A DNA stretch of 34,614 nucleotides from Lentimonas sp002292345. Lineage in GTDB: Bacteria > Verrucomicrobiota > Verrucomicrobiia > Opitutales > Coraliomargaritaceae. The translations under genes were made by a program, and so were the position numbers. How positions within the stretch are numbered: position 1 is the first letter of the stretch; the number at the start of each line of letters is the position of its first letter. The stretch covers positions 1 through 34,614 of the forward strand of contig CAXLMP010000013.1 of assembly GCA_964187655.1 (NCBI GenBank), read 5' to 3'. The notes beneath the pieces were generated by a model. The model saw nothing but the letters and a program-made list of their open reading frames with translations. It searched no databases and was not told where the DNA came from. This document shows, one piece after another, positions 17,163 through 26,239 of the stretch.

Positions 17163-18827
17163 ATGCTGCAATATCTTAAAATTAAGAATCTCGCGCTCCT
17201 CTCTGAGGTGACGCTCGAGTTGGATGCTGGGTTTACCGCCGTCACCGGTGAGACTGGCGCGGGTAAGAGTGTCTTGCTTGGCGCGTTGGGGCTGCTTTCC
17301 GGAGCACGTACGGATAAGACCATGATTCGCCAGGGGACGGATCAGTTGGAAGTCGAAGCGGCGTTGTATTTTGAAGACTCCGCAGAAATAGATGCGCTAC
17401 TGGAGACCGCCGGGTTGCCGTGCTGCGAAGACGGCGTGCTGTTGCTACAGCGTAGTATACATCGCAAGAAAATGCCGCGTGTGCAGATCAATGGCAGCAT
17501 GGCCACACTCACACAGTTACAGGAGCTAGGGGAGTCGTGGATCGATTTTCATGGGCCAGGTGAGCCGCAAAAACTATTTCAAGAACGCCGTCAGTTGGAA
17601 ATGCTCGATCTCTATGCGGGCAATGCCGAGCTGCTTGCGAGCTATCAAGGCGGCTATGCAACATGGCGAGCTGCGCACAAAGAAATCGACAGCCTCGAAT
17701 CTGGCGAACGCTTGGATGAGGACGAAATTGATTTTGTGCGTAAACAGATCAACAAGATTGATAGCGTCGATGTCTCTGAAGACTCCATCGAAGCGCTGGA
17801 GCGTGACTACACGCGTATGTCGAGTGGACAAGAGCTGGTGACGCTCGCTGCGAATTGCTCCGAAGGGCTGTCGGGCGATCAAGGGCTGTGCGAACAGCTT
17901 AGCATGATCGTTGGGCGCTATGAGTCGCTGGTGGCACTCGATGCTGATTCCGAGCCGCTGTTGGAGCGAGCGCGTAGCGTGTTGATCGAGATGCAGGACC
18001 TCGGTGAAGAGACCGGTCGTCTCGCCAGTGATTTCGAGTTCGATGCTGAAGCGATTGAAGCGACTAGCGAGCGGATGAATCTCTGGCAGGAAGTGCGGCG
18101 CAAATACGGTGGCAGTGTTGAGGCGGTGCTGGTCAAACGTGAGCAGCTGGCGCAGCAGTTGGCAGTGCAGGGCGATATCGAAGGCACGCTTAAAGCCAAA
18201 CGCGAAGCCGCCGCCAAACTCGAAGCGTCGCTGCGCAAAGAAGCCACCAAGCTGCGCAAGGCCCGCGAAAAAGCTGCTAAGACTTTGGCCGACAAAGCTG
18301 CGGCATTGTTGCAGGCATTAGGCTTCAAGAAGGCGCGCCTCGAAATCGAGATTATTGCTGAAAGTGAGCTGCAGGATTTTGGCAACAGCCGCTGCGGCTT
18401 TCAGTTTGCGCCCAATGCGGGGCAGGACCTATTGCCGCTTAATAAAATCGCATCCAGTGGTGAGACCGCTCGTGTCATGCTGGCACTGAAGACGGTGCTG
18501 GCCGAGGCAGATGCCACGCCGCTACTGGTCTTCGACGAAGTGGATGCCAATGTCGGCGGTGAAGTCGGTCGCGCGGTCGGAGCAGAGCTAGCGCGACTTG
18601 CAGAGCGACATCAGGTGCTGTGTGTGACGCACTTGCCGCAAGTGGCATCACTTGCGCAAAATCATTTTGTCGTCACAAAATCGCAGGATGATGATTCGAC
18701 CACTGTATCGATCGGTCCGATACATCAGAGTCGTGAGTCGCGCTTGAGTGAGCTTTCTCGAATGCTTGGGGATCGTCATTCTGATTCGGCCCGCGCGCAT
18801 GCCGAAGAGCTGTTGGCGTTCAAATAG
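17163..18827 (+). CDS. recN: DNA repair protein RecN
   Basis: A 554-residue SMC-like ATPase, close to the 553 residues of the E. coli protein. The N-terminal half-ATPase has LKIKNLALLSEVTLEL and Walker A GETGAGKSV (K35). A central coiled-coil region with the RecN-type motif LDEDEIDFVRKQINKID follows. The C-terminal half has the ABC signature ASSGETARVMLALKTVLA and Walker B VFDEVDANVGG (D458-E459), then THLPQVASLA. RecN acts early in double-strand break repair by holding DNA together for RecA. The ATG at 17163 is used because the family begins there; an in-frame ATG at 17136 overlaps the upstream gene. No LexA box was recognised upstream. Confidence 0.96.
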   Translation: MLQYLKIKNLALLSEVTLELDAGFTAVTGETGAGKSVLLGALGLLSGARTDKTMIRQGTDQLEVEAALYFEDSAEIDALLETAGLPCCEDGVLLLQRSIHRKKMPRVQINGSMATLTQLQELGESWIDFHGPGEPQKLFQERRQLEMLDLYAGNAELLASYQGGYATWRAAHKEIDSLESGERLDEDEIDFVRKQINKIDSVDVSEDSIEALERDYTRMSSGQELVTLAANCSEGLSGDQGLCEQLSMIVGRYESLVALDADSEPLLERARSVLIEMQDLGEETGRLASDFEFDAEAIEATSERMNLWQEVRRKYGGSVEAVLVKREQLAQQLAVQGDIEGTLKAKREAAAKLEASLRKEATKLRKAREKAAKTLADKAAALLQALGFKKARLEIEIIAESELQDFGNSRCGFQFAPNAGQDLLPLNKIASSGETARVMLALKTVLAEADATPLLVFDEVDANVGGEVGRAVGAELARLAERHQVLCVTHLPQVASLAQNHFVVTKSQDDDSTTVSIGPIHQSRESRLSELSRMLGDRHSDSARAHAEELLAFK

Positions 18828-18958
18828 TGGATGATTCGAAATTCATGTGTCATTTTTGCATCAAACTCTGAGCCGACCATCGTGAACAAACGGTTTTTTC
18901 ATGAAACGGAGTGAAAAAGATCGAAATACCCCCTCGATGAGGAAAACATACTTGCACC

Positions 18959-20095
18959 ATGCCCCGTATTTATCTTTCGCCTCCAGATATCAGCCAGCAA
19001 GACCATGCTGCGGTTGATGCTGTATTGACCTCGAATTGGGTGGCTCCAGTGGGCCCGCATTTAGAGGCTTTTGAGGCGGCGCTGGCGAAGCGTGCCGACC
19101 GTAAGCATGCGGTGGCACTCAATTCTGGCACTGCTGCGCTGCATCTTGCGCTACAGATGCTGAATGTACAACCGGGCGATACAGTGATTTGCCCGACGCT
19201 GACGTTTGCTGCGAGTGCCAATCCGATCTGTTACTGTGGTGCTGATCCAATATTTGTGGATAGCGAGCCGAGCACGTGGAATATGGATCCGATTCTACTC
19301 GAACTGGAGCTCGGCGAGCGTGCCGCTTCAGGGGAGCTGCCGAAGGCGGTAATCGTGGTGCATCTGTATGGTCAGTGTGCGAACATGGACCCGATTTTGG
19401 CGATGTGTGAGCGCTATAATATTCCTGTGGTGGAAGATGCAGCTGAGGCATTGGGCGCGACTTATAAAGGACGTGCGGCAGGTAGCATGGGTGCGTTTTC
19501 TTTTTTCTCTTTTAATGGTAATAAAATTATCACGACTTCGGGCGGCGGTATGTTGCTCGCGGATAAGGCCTCGTGGATTGAGCGGGCGCTTTTTCTATCG
19601 ACTCAAGCGAAAGAGCCAGTGGCACATTATGAGCATCGCGAGGTCGGTTATAATTATCGGATGAGCAACGTCTTGGCAGGCCTCGGTCTAAGTCAGTTAG
19701 ATGACCTTGAACGACGCATTGCTGTGAAGCGTGCGCATTTTGAAGCCTATCGTGATGCCTTGGGCGAGTTGCCTGGTGTGGCATTTATGCCCATCGTCGA
19801 TCCGGATGCGGCGAATTACTGGCTGACTTGCCTCACTGTCGAGCCAATGGCTGGTGGGAGCTCGCGAGATCAGATCATCGAGGCGCTTGCAGATGCGGAT
19901 ATAGAGGCTCGACCGCTATGGAAGCCGCTGCACATGCAGCCAGTATTTCAGGATTGTGCGTCGATTGGCGGGGATTGCGCGGAAGGTTTGTTTGCCAATG
20001 GATTGTGTTTGCCGAGTGGATCGGCGATGGGCGCGGAGGATCGTTCGAAGGTTATCGAGATTGTGCGCTCGTGTTTTGCGCAACGACGGCCATAA
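18959..20095 (+). CDS. DegT/DnrJ/EryC1/StrS-family sugar aminotransferase
   Basis: A 378-residue PLP-dependent aminotransferase. The family features are in place: SNWVAPVGPHLEAFE near the start, NSGTAALHLAL at 55-65, D160 in VVEDAAEALGA to bind the pyridine nitrogen, and the Schiff-base lysine K189 in FSFNGNKIITTSGGG. Such enzymes convert 4-keto-6-deoxy sugar nucleotides to 4-amino sugars, with glutamate as the usual donor. The next gene, starting 15 bp later, encodes the type of 4,6-dehydratase that makes this substrate, so the two probably work in sequence as in PglF/PglE or FlaA1/PseC pathways. The exact sugar and stereochemistry cannot be read. Confidence 0.93.
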   Translation: MPRIYLSPPDISQQDHAAVDAVLTSNWVAPVGPHLEAFEAALAKRADRKHAVALNSGTAALHLALQMLNVQPGDTVICPTLTFAASANPICYCGADPIFVDSEPSTWNMDPILLELELGERAASGELPKAVIVVHLYGQCANMDPILAMCERYNIPVVEDAAEALGATYKGRAAGSMGAFSFFSFNGNKIITTSGGGMLLADKASWIERALFLSTQAKEPVAHYEHREVGYNYRMSNVLAGLGLSQLDDLERRIAVKRAHFEAYRDALGELPGVAFMPIVDPDAANYWLTCLTVEPMAGGSSRDQIIEALADADIEARPLWKPLHMQPVFQDCASIGGDCAEGLFANGLCLPSGSAMGAEDRSKVIEIVRSCFAQRRP

Positions 20096-20110
20096 CCAAA
20101 AGTATTCACT

Positions 20111-21979
20111 ATGGCTGTTAGCATCTTATCCCGTTACTGCAATATTCGGACCCTAGGGTTGGTGTTATTGTATGCACTCCTTTGTGGGCTGAGTTACTTC
20201 GTGGCTTATCAGTTACGCTTCGATTTCAACGTGCCAGAGTCTCATGCTCTAGATTTAATTAATACCATTTGGTGGGTCGTGGTGTTGAAGCTGATGTTAC
20301 TGGTGGCCTCGGGCCAGATGGATTGTGTACTCTCTTATTTCCGATTACCAGATGCAGTACGCTTGTCACTAGGCTTATTTGTGACGAGCTGTATTTTAGC
20401 CTCAATGTGGTATGTGTATGATGGAAATGGCGTGCCGCCGCGGGCGGTGATTCTAACCGACTTTTTATTGAGTTTTCTATTGTTGGCAGGGTTTCGCGTA
20501 GCATTACGCGTCAAGGCAAGTAGTGGTTTAGAAGATTGGCTTAGCTGGGATGAGATGGAGAACGTATTGATTGTTGGCGCAGGTGAGGTCGGCGCAGGGC
20601 TTTGCTCGGAGCTCAAGCATAGAGCACGGCTCGGCATGCGCCCTGTGGCTTTTCTCGATGATGACGTGAGAAAGGTCGGGCGCTATGTGCATGGGGTATT
20701 AGTTGCTGATTCAGTCGATGGTTTGGTTCAAGTGGCAAAGCGCTACGCGGCAGAAAAGGTGATCATCGCATTTCCTTCGGCATCCGTGGGGCGTGTGCGT
20801 GCCGTAGCTAAGATGGCGGGCGAGGCAGGGCTTGGAGTGGAGACAGTGCCGGCATTGACAGACTTGGTGACTGGGCGTGCGCAGATGACGCAGCTACGTC
20901 CGGTTGAGTTGGAAGATTTACTCGGGCGCGATACGATCGACCTGAACTCGGATCAGATTCGCGGAATGCTCGCGGGTAAACGGGTACTGGTGACCGGGGC
21001 TGGAGGTAGTATTGGTCGCGAGCTAGTGGCCCAAGTGTTGGATTATGTGCCCGCATCGGTACTTTGTATTGATCAGGCTGAGCTCGCTATTTTTGATTTG
21101 CAGCAGGAAGTCCTCGAGCAGCACGATCCTGCGCGACTGTCGCAAACTTTGATATTAGATGTGCATGAGGTAGATGAGGTTGAAAAAGTATTTAAGCGTT
21201 TTCAGCCGGAAGTTATTTTTCATGCGGCGGCTCATAAGCATGTTAATCTAATGGAAGCGCAACCTGCTGAAGCGTTAAAGAATAATTTTGTGACGACTGC
21301 TGGCTTGGCTCGTCTTGCGAGTGCGTCTGGGGTGGAGCGATTTATTCTGATCTCCACGGATAAGGCGATCAATCCAACCAGTGTGATGGGGGTGAGTAAA
21401 CGACTGGCCGAGTTGTCTTTATTGGAGCAACAAGGGGTGGAGGGAAACACGACGAAATTTATGGCCGTCCGGTTTGGCAATGTACTGGGCTCGTCGGGTA
21501 GCGTCATACCGATCTTTAAGCGTCAAATTGCGGCAGGTGGGCCAGTGACGGTGACCGACCCGGAGGTGACTCGCTTCTTTATGACGGTGCATGAGGCGGT
21601 CGGCTTGGTATTGCAGAGCGCGACTCAGGGGGACGGTGGAGAGATTTTCGTCCTAGATATGGGCAAATCCATGAAGATCGTGGACGTGGCTCGTCAGATG
21701 ATTGCGCTGAGTGGATATATCGTAGGCGAAGATATTGAGATCAAGTTTATTGGCCTGAAGCCAGGCGAGAAATTATATGAGGAGGTGCAGCATCTCAGTG
21801 AGACGCTGCAGCCGACTAACCACCCGCGAGTCATGCGGTTTGTGGCCGACCAGAAGTGTGCGGATTCGATTGAGTCGATTACTACTGCGCTTGGTTCGGC
21901 ATCGTCGGTGAGTGATCCGACTGAGATTAAACGCACGATACAACGATTTGTTCCAGAGTATACGCCTTACGTCGGCTAG
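20111..21979 (+). CDS. FlaA1/PglF-type membrane NDP-sugar 4,6-dehydratase (CapD family)
   Basis: A 622-residue protein with four N-terminal membrane helices (about 15-35, 48-65, 80-100, 115-135), a CoA-binding-like Rossmann domain (VLIVGAGEVGAGL), and a C-terminal SDR domain with TGAGGSIG at 295-302. The active site is T416-D417-K418 with M426 and K430; the Tyr of ordinary SDRs is replaced by Met, as known for PglF and its relatives. The expected reaction is dehydration of UDP-GlcNAc to the 4-keto-6-deoxy sugar in surface glycan or glycoprotein biosynthesis. Together with the preceding aminotransferase it forms a two-gene cassette; no glycosyltransferase or acetyltransferase is adjacent. Confidence 0.94.
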   Translation: MAVSILSRYCNIRTLGLVLLYALLCGLSYFVAYQLRFDFNVPESHALDLINTIWWVVVLKLMLLVASGQMDCVLSYFRLPDAVRLSLGLFVTSCILASMWYVYDGNGVPPRAVILTDFLLSFLLLAGFRVALRVKASSGLEDWLSWDEMENVLIVGAGEVGAGLCSELKHRARLGMRPVAFLDDDVRKVGRYVHGVLVADSVDGLVQVAKRYAAEKVIIAFPSASVGRVRAVAKMAGEAGLGVETVPALTDLVTGRAQMTQLRPVELEDLLGRDTIDLNSDQIRGMLAGKRVLVTGAGGSIGRELVAQVLDYVPASVLCIDQAELAIFDLQQEVLEQHDPARLSQTLILDVHEVDEVEKVFKRFQPEVIFHAAAHKHVNLMEAQPAEALKNNFVTTAGLARLASASGVERFILISTDKAINPTSVMGVSKRLAELSLLEQQGVEGNTTKFMAVRFGNVLGSSGSVIPIFKRQIAAGGPVTVTDPEVTRFFMTVHEAVGLVLQSATQGDGGEIFVLDMGKSMKIVDVARQMIALSGYIVGEDIEIKFIGLKPGEKLYEEVQHLSETLQPTNHPRVMRFVADQKCADSIESITTALGSASSVSDPTEIKRTIQRFVPEYTPYVG

Positions 21980-21996
21980 AGTCCGATCAGACTCAA

Positions 21997-22521
21997 TTAG
22001 GTGAGCTCAAGTGCGGCCTGCCAGTTGGCGACTTCGCCAGGATGACCAATGGCGCGGAGTTGTGCTTCGATCTCGTTGAGTGTGGGTTGTTCGATGCCTA
22101 GTTTGGGATCGCCAGCTAAGGTGGGCTTGGCTTTGCGGATGAGTGCCCAGACTGCCCATGCGCGGGCGCGGCGCAGAGCTTGTCGATCGCCACGTAGCCG
22201 AGTGGCTTGGTGCTCAAAGCTAACACGTGGGTTGCCAGGGAAATGATCGTCAGGATGGTTTGCGATGATCCACCCTAGCGCGGCATAAGGCAGTGGCCAT
22301 TGATTGAGGGTCGCAGCGCCTGGTGGAACATCTGCATAAAGCGCGCGTGTGATGGCCAAAATGCTACGTCCTGCATATCCTTGCTGCCAAAGGAAGTGCC
22401 CGTATTTGAGCGCGGTGAGATAAAAGCGTTCACGGTCAGCGCCCTTGAGGGCGGTTAAGCAGCGGTACGACATCTTCGCCTCTGGCGTGGGTAGATACGG
22501 GCAAGGTCGGAGAGCACTCAT
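21997..22521 (-). CDS. Conserved-looking protein of unknown function, coupled to oppC-like gene
   Basis: A 174-residue soluble protein that I do not recognise. It starts with a Pro-rich stretch (RPCPYLPTPEA) and continues mostly helical (RFYLTALKYGHFLWQQGYAGRSILAITRALY), then an Arg-rich helix (RLRGDRQALRRARAWAVWALIRKAK) and a C-terminal region ending in EVANWQAALELT. There is no signal peptide or membrane helix. The first usable ATG is at 22521, 12 bp after the stop of the permease gene; a GTG directly after that stop (22533) is an alternative. This tight spacing makes it the last gene of the importer operon. A role in the importer is only implied by position. Confidence 0.6.
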   Translation of the reverse strand: MSALRPCPYLPTPEAKMSYRCLTALKGADRERFYLTALKYGHFLWQQGYAGRSILAITRALYADVPPGAATLNQWPLPYAALGWIIANHPDDHFPGNPRVSFEHQATRLRGDRQALRRARAWAVWALIRKAKPTLAGDPKLGIEQPTLNEIEAQLRAIGHPGEVANWQAALELT

Positions 22522-22533
22522 TGGCTTAACCAC

Positions 22534-23421
22534 TTACTTCGACTCTTTGGGATCCAGCGCATCGCGGACGCCGTCGCCGATGAAGTTGAGCGCAAAAATA
22601 GTGAGCGAGAAAAAGAGGGCAGGGAAAATCAGCATCCACGGGTAGATGTCGAGTTTCTGGGCCCCGTCGTTAATTAAAATCCCCCAAGAGCTCGCCGGTG
22701 GTTGCACACCGAGTCCGAGAAAGCTGAGTATCGATTCAAGTAATATGACGGCTGGGATCGTGAGCGTCGTATAAACGATCACTGGCCCGATTAGATTTGG
22801 CAGAATGTGTTTAAAGAGAATGCGGCTGTGGCTTGAGCCGATCACGAGTGCGGCATCCACATAAGTCTGTTTTCGTAAAGCTCGTGTTTGGCCGCGAACG
22901 ATGCGCGCCATCGTCAACCATTCGACTGCTCCGATGGCCATGAAGATTAGAAAGATACTTTTCTTGTCGAAAGTCACCGTAAGGATGATGACGATCATGG
23001 TGAATGGTAGCGCGTAAACCGCATCCACAAAGCGCATCATCGCTGCTTCTGTTTTACCGCCGATGTAGCCGGCTAGTGCGCCATAGCTAACTCCAATGAT
23101 TAAAGCGATTAGAGTCGCAGCAAAGCCGACGCCTATTGAAATGCGGCCGCCAGTTAGAATGCGCAGAAATAAGTCGCGGCCAAGATCGTCGGTTCCAAGC
23201 CAATGTTCGGTCGACGGGCTTTGTGCGCCGTATGCGAGATTTTGCTCGTCGAAACTATAACTGCTTAGCGAGGGGCCAATTAAGCAAAGCAGTGTAATGC
23301 AGATGAAAATTGTGCCGCCGATTTGTGCCATGCGGTTGCGTTTGAGTCGATCCCATGCGTCCCCGCCAAGTGATTTGGATGCGACCGAGTTGGCAGCACT
23401 TTCTCGTTGTTGCTTAATCAT
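22534..23421 (-). CDS. oppC: Oligopeptide-type ABC transporter permease (OppC/DppC-like)
   Basis: A 295-residue permease with an N-terminal cytosolic tail, one helix before the periplasmic loop (HWLGTDDLGRDLFLR, typical of OppC/DppC), and then five helices. The EAA loop is DAALVIGSSHSRILFKHILPN. The C-terminus NFIGDGVRDALDP is the OppC signature ending. It overlaps the 3' end of the oppB-like gene by 8 bp, a sign of coupled translation. It forms the channel with the OppB-like subunit; it lacks any ATPase part, and none is encoded next to it. Confidence 0.94.
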   Translation of the reverse strand: MIKQQRESAANSVASKSLGGDAWDRLKRNRMAQIGGTIFICITLLCLIGPSLSSYSFDEQNLAYGAQSPSTEHWLGTDDLGRDLFLRILTGGRISIGVGFAATLIALIIGVSYGALAGYIGGKTEAAMMRFVDAVYALPFTMIVIILTVTFDKKSIFLIFMAIGAVEWLTMARIVRGQTRALRKQTYVDAALVIGSSHSRILFKHILPNLIGPVIVYTTLTIPAVILLESILSFLGLGVQPPASSWGILINDGAQKLDIYPWMLIFPALFFSLTIFALNFIGDGVRDALDPKESK

Positions 23422-24331
23422 TACGAGTTCGTGGATTCATCCACATCTGGACGATGTCGACGAGTAGGTTGAAAAGTATAATCAGTGTGGCGTAAAAGAG
23501 CACGGTGCCCATGACCATGGTGTAGTCTCTGTTCAGTGCCGCGTTGACGAAAAATGGCCCCATGCCGGGAATGAAGAAGATCGTTTCAACCACAAACGAG
23601 CCGCTGATCAATCCGGCTGCTGCTGGTCCCATGTACGCAACCACTGGATACAGGGAGGTGCGCAATGCGTGGCGCATGACAACGGTCCGTTCTTTTAAGC
23701 CTTTAGCTCGAGCGGTGCGAATATAGTCATTGCGCATGACATCCAGCATGCCGCTGCGCGCCAGGCGGGCGATGTACGCGGCGTACAGCAACCCGAGCGT
23801 GATTGCCGGAAGTACGCGGTCGCCAGCATAACTCCAGCCGAGCGGGTTGAACCACCCGAGTTGTAGACTGAAAGTCATCAATAAGATCGGGCCAATCACG
23901 AACGAGGGCAGGCAAATGCCAATCATAGCAACCGCCATTAGGTTCGTTTCGGCAGGTTTATTGTGTTTCAGCGCGGCAAGTGTGCCAATTGGTATGCCAA
24001 GTGCGAGGGAGATGAGTAGGGCCCAACATCCAAGCTCCAAGGATACAGGAAAGGCTTGAATAATGATCTCTTGCACATCCCAACCAGGATACTTGTAGGA
24101 GGGGCCGAGGTCACCCTTGAGGAGGTTGCCGAAGAACTGAAAGTATTGCTGGTAGAGTGGCAGGTCTAGGCCGTAGTGCGCTTCGATTTGCGCTTTGATT
24201 TCCTGTGGGATTGGTTTCTCATCGTCGAAAGGACCGCCGGGCGCGAGTCGCAGCAGTAGAAATGTCGCCGTCGCCACCACCCAGAGAGTCGGGATGGATT
24301 GGAGCAGGCGTCTGGCAATGAGGGAAAGCAC
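23414..24331 (-). CDS. oppB: Oligopeptide-type ABC transporter permease (OppB/DppB-like)
   Basis: A 305-residue inner-membrane permease. The start LSLIARRLLQSIPTLWVVATATF and the motif LRLAPGGPFDDE are typical of OppB. Six helices can be traced, and the EAA loop reads DYIRTARAKGLKERTVVMRHALR. The start codon is GTG. It sits between the binding-protein gene (38 bp upstream) and oppC (8-bp overlap), forming one operon for peptide uptake. Confidence 0.94.
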   Translation of the reverse strand: MLSLIARRLLQSIPTLWVVATATFLLLRLAPGGPFDDEKPIPQEIKAQIEAHYGLDLPLYQQYFQFFGNLLKGDLGPSYKYPGWDVQEIIIQAFPVSLELGCWALLISLALGIPIGTLAALKHNKPAETNLMAVAMIGICLPSFVIGPILLMTFSLQLGWFNPLGWSYAGDRVLPAITLGLLYAAYIARLARSGMLDVMRNDYIRTARAKGLKERTVVMRHALRTSLYPVVAYMGPAAAGLISGSFVVETIFFIPGMGPFFVNAALNRDYTMVMGTVLFYATLIILFNLLVDIVQMWMNPRTRND

Positions 24332-24369
24332 GATGGGAGACTTGAGAGGGCTGAGACTTGAGGGCTGAC

Positions 24370-25995
24370 TTAATCTTCTAGTGAAATTGCTTGGTAAGGG
24401 TGGTTGTCTAGAATGCTCGGATACCAGCCTTGAACGGCGGGGTCAATCAATCGGCTGGTAACATAAAAGTAGATAGGGATAAAGGGCATTTCATCTAGAA
24501 GAATGGCCTCCGCTTGCTGAAAGAGCGCCATGCGGGCTACGGGGTTTTGCTCAATGGCGGCATCTAGGATGAGCTGATCGTATGCGGCGTTGCTCCATTG
24601 CGAATGGTTGTTGCCGTTGTCGGTCTGGCCGAGGCTGAGGAAAGTGTTGGGGTCATCATAGTCGCCAAACCATGCTGCGCGGAGGATGTCGAACTCGCCG
24701 CTTTCGCGGGTAGAGAGATAGGCTTTCCACTCTTGATTGTGGAGTTCAATGTCGATGCCGAGTTCGGTTTTCCACATTTGTTGAATGGCGACGGCAATTG
24801 TGCGATGAGATTCGCTGGTGTTGTAGAGTAACTCAAAGGTGGGGAAGTCTTTACCGCCAGGGAAACCAGCTTCAGCGAGGAGTTGGCGCGCACGCTCAGG
24901 ATCGTGAAGGAGGCGCGCTTCGGCATTATAGCCACCGGCGTTGGGCGGTGTGAAATGGTAGGCTGGTTGCTGACCAGCTTTGAGCACGTGCTTGGTGATC
25001 TCTTCGCGGTTAATTGAGTACGCCAGTGCTTTGCGTACGCGCGGATCTTTGAATGCCCCGTGCGAGGTATTAAGCATGTAATAGTAGACTCCGAGGGAGG
25101 TATCAAAGCGCATGCTCTCAGGTTTATTGTCGCGATACCATTCGATGCGGTGAATCGGCACGGTACTAGTTATGTGTAGATGGCCTGCGCGAAAGGAACG
25201 CTCTTCTGCCTGCGGCTCGATGGGTAAAAAGTGCAGACCGTTGAGATGCACATTCTCAATGTCTCGATAATAAGGGTTTTTGACTGCGTGGATTTCGCTG
25301 TTGAGGCGCCAGCGCTTCAAAGTAAAAGGGCCATTGCCCACATAGTTCCCAGCCTTGGTCCATTTTGAAATCCGATCAGTCATAGCGCCGTGCTTAAGAA
25401 TGCTTGGAGGGTGGACTGGCCACCAAGTATTGTGCGCGAGTAAGCTAAGAAAATAGGGCGTTGGTGATTCGAGCTCTATGATGAGTGTGGCGGCATCTAC
25501 TGCGCGTGCGCCGACTTTACTGAAGTCTGTCAGCTCGCCGCGATTAAACGCTTCAGCGCCACGCATGGGGTAGAGCATGTAGGCGTAGGGCGCACCGAGT
25601 AGTGGTGTTAAAATTCGCTCAAAGGAAAAAATAAAATCTGCTGCAGTGACTGGATCGCCATTGGACCAGCGAGCGTTGGGAGCGAAATAAAAAGTATAGG
25701 TCAGGCCGTCCTTCGAAATATCCCAGTACTGAGCGACGCCTGGTCGCACTTGCATGGTCTCTGCGTCCAGTGTGGTGAGCCCCTCGAGAAGAGCGGTCAT
25801 GACAGAGTATTCGGTAAGCCCTGTGGTGAGTTGCGGGTCGAGCCCAGATGGTTCTGTGCCAATGCCAATGTAGAGCTCTTGATTCGCGTTGCCACGTTCG
25901 ACATTACTCTGCTTCTTCGCGCAGCCAACCAAAAGGCTGAGCGCTAGTAGAATAAGACAACTAGTCTGTAATCGCAGAGTGAGTAAGGAAAGCAT
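24370..25995 (-). CDS. oppA: Oligopeptide-binding lipoprotein of ABC transporter (SBP family 5, OppA-like)
   Basis: A 541-residue extracytoplasmic binding protein anchored as a lipoprotein: hydrophobic signal with lipobox LVGC (Cys at about residue 25). The mature part begins with the SBP_bac_5 pattern LYIGIGTEPSGLDPQLTTGL, then GLTYTFYFAPNARWSNGDPVTAADFIFSFERI, and RKALAYSINREEI, all typical of OppA/DppA. I start at the ATG at 25995 because it opens the signal peptide; the in-frame ATG at 26085 would add 30 residues that have no signal character. It captures peptides (or related substrates) for the two permeases downstream. The ATPases must come from another locus. Confidence 0.92.
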   Translation of the reverse strand: MLSLLTLRLQTSCLILLALSLLVGCAKKQSNVERGNANQELYIGIGTEPSGLDPQLTTGLTEYSVMTALLEGLTTLDAETMQVRPGVAQYWDISKDGLTYTFYFAPNARWSNGDPVTAADFIFSFERILTPLLGAPYAYMLYPMRGAEAFNRGELTDFSKVGARAVDAATLIIELESPTPYFLSLLAHNTWWPVHPPSILKHGAMTDRISKWTKAGNYVGNGPFTLKRWRLNSEIHAVKNPYYRDIENVHLNGLHFLPIEPQAEERSFRAGHLHITSTVPIHRIEWYRDNKPESMRFDTSLGVYYYMLNTSHGAFKDPRVRKALAYSINREEITKHVLKAGQQPAYHFTPPNAGGYNAEARLLHDPERARQLLAEAGFPGGKDFPTFELLYNTSESHRTIAVAIQQMWKTELGIDIELHNQEWKAYLSTRESGEFDILRAAWFGDYDDPNTFLSLGQTDNGNNHSQWSNAAYDQLILDAAIEQNPVARMALFQQAEAILLDEMPFIPIYFYVTSRLIDPAVQGWYPSILDNHPYQAISLED

Positions 25996-26128
25996 CGCAG
26001 ACTTTTCGATATGTCGCCTTCTGCTTTCGAGCAAGGCGAAACGACTGCCAGTGGCTTCAAAGTAAGGGCACGAATAAGTGCACATGAATATTAGTCTTAC
26101 AAATGTATGCCCTTAGACGAGCCTTTAG

Positions 26129-26146
26129 ATGATTTGTTCAAATCAT
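26129..26146. promoter_or_regulatory. Perfect 8+8-bp inverted repeat in the oppA / 26240-gene divergent region
   Basis: ATGATTTG and CAAATCAT are perfect inverse copies separated by TT. The site lies between two divergent genes (oppA-like leftward, the 256-aa gene rightward), 94 bp before the latter. The symmetry suits a dimeric regulator, but the regulator is not identifiable. Confidence 0.4.
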
Positions 26147-26239
26147 TTTGTGGATAAAATAAATACGAGGTTGTCCCGAGTGCTAGAATTTGTTGATTGG
26201 AGTGCTGAGCCCCCAGATTAAATTTTAAAGTGAATTTTT

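Noticed and set aside
16610..17323. 237-codon minus-strand open frame opposite the YIP1-like gene and recN start
   Set aside because: Composition is Arg/Ser/Gln-rich and low-complexity like a shadow frame, and it would overlap two convincing genes.
21979..21994. GAGTC/GACTC hairpin at the end of the dehydratase gene
   Set aside because: Only 5 bp and no T-run, so not convincing as a terminator.
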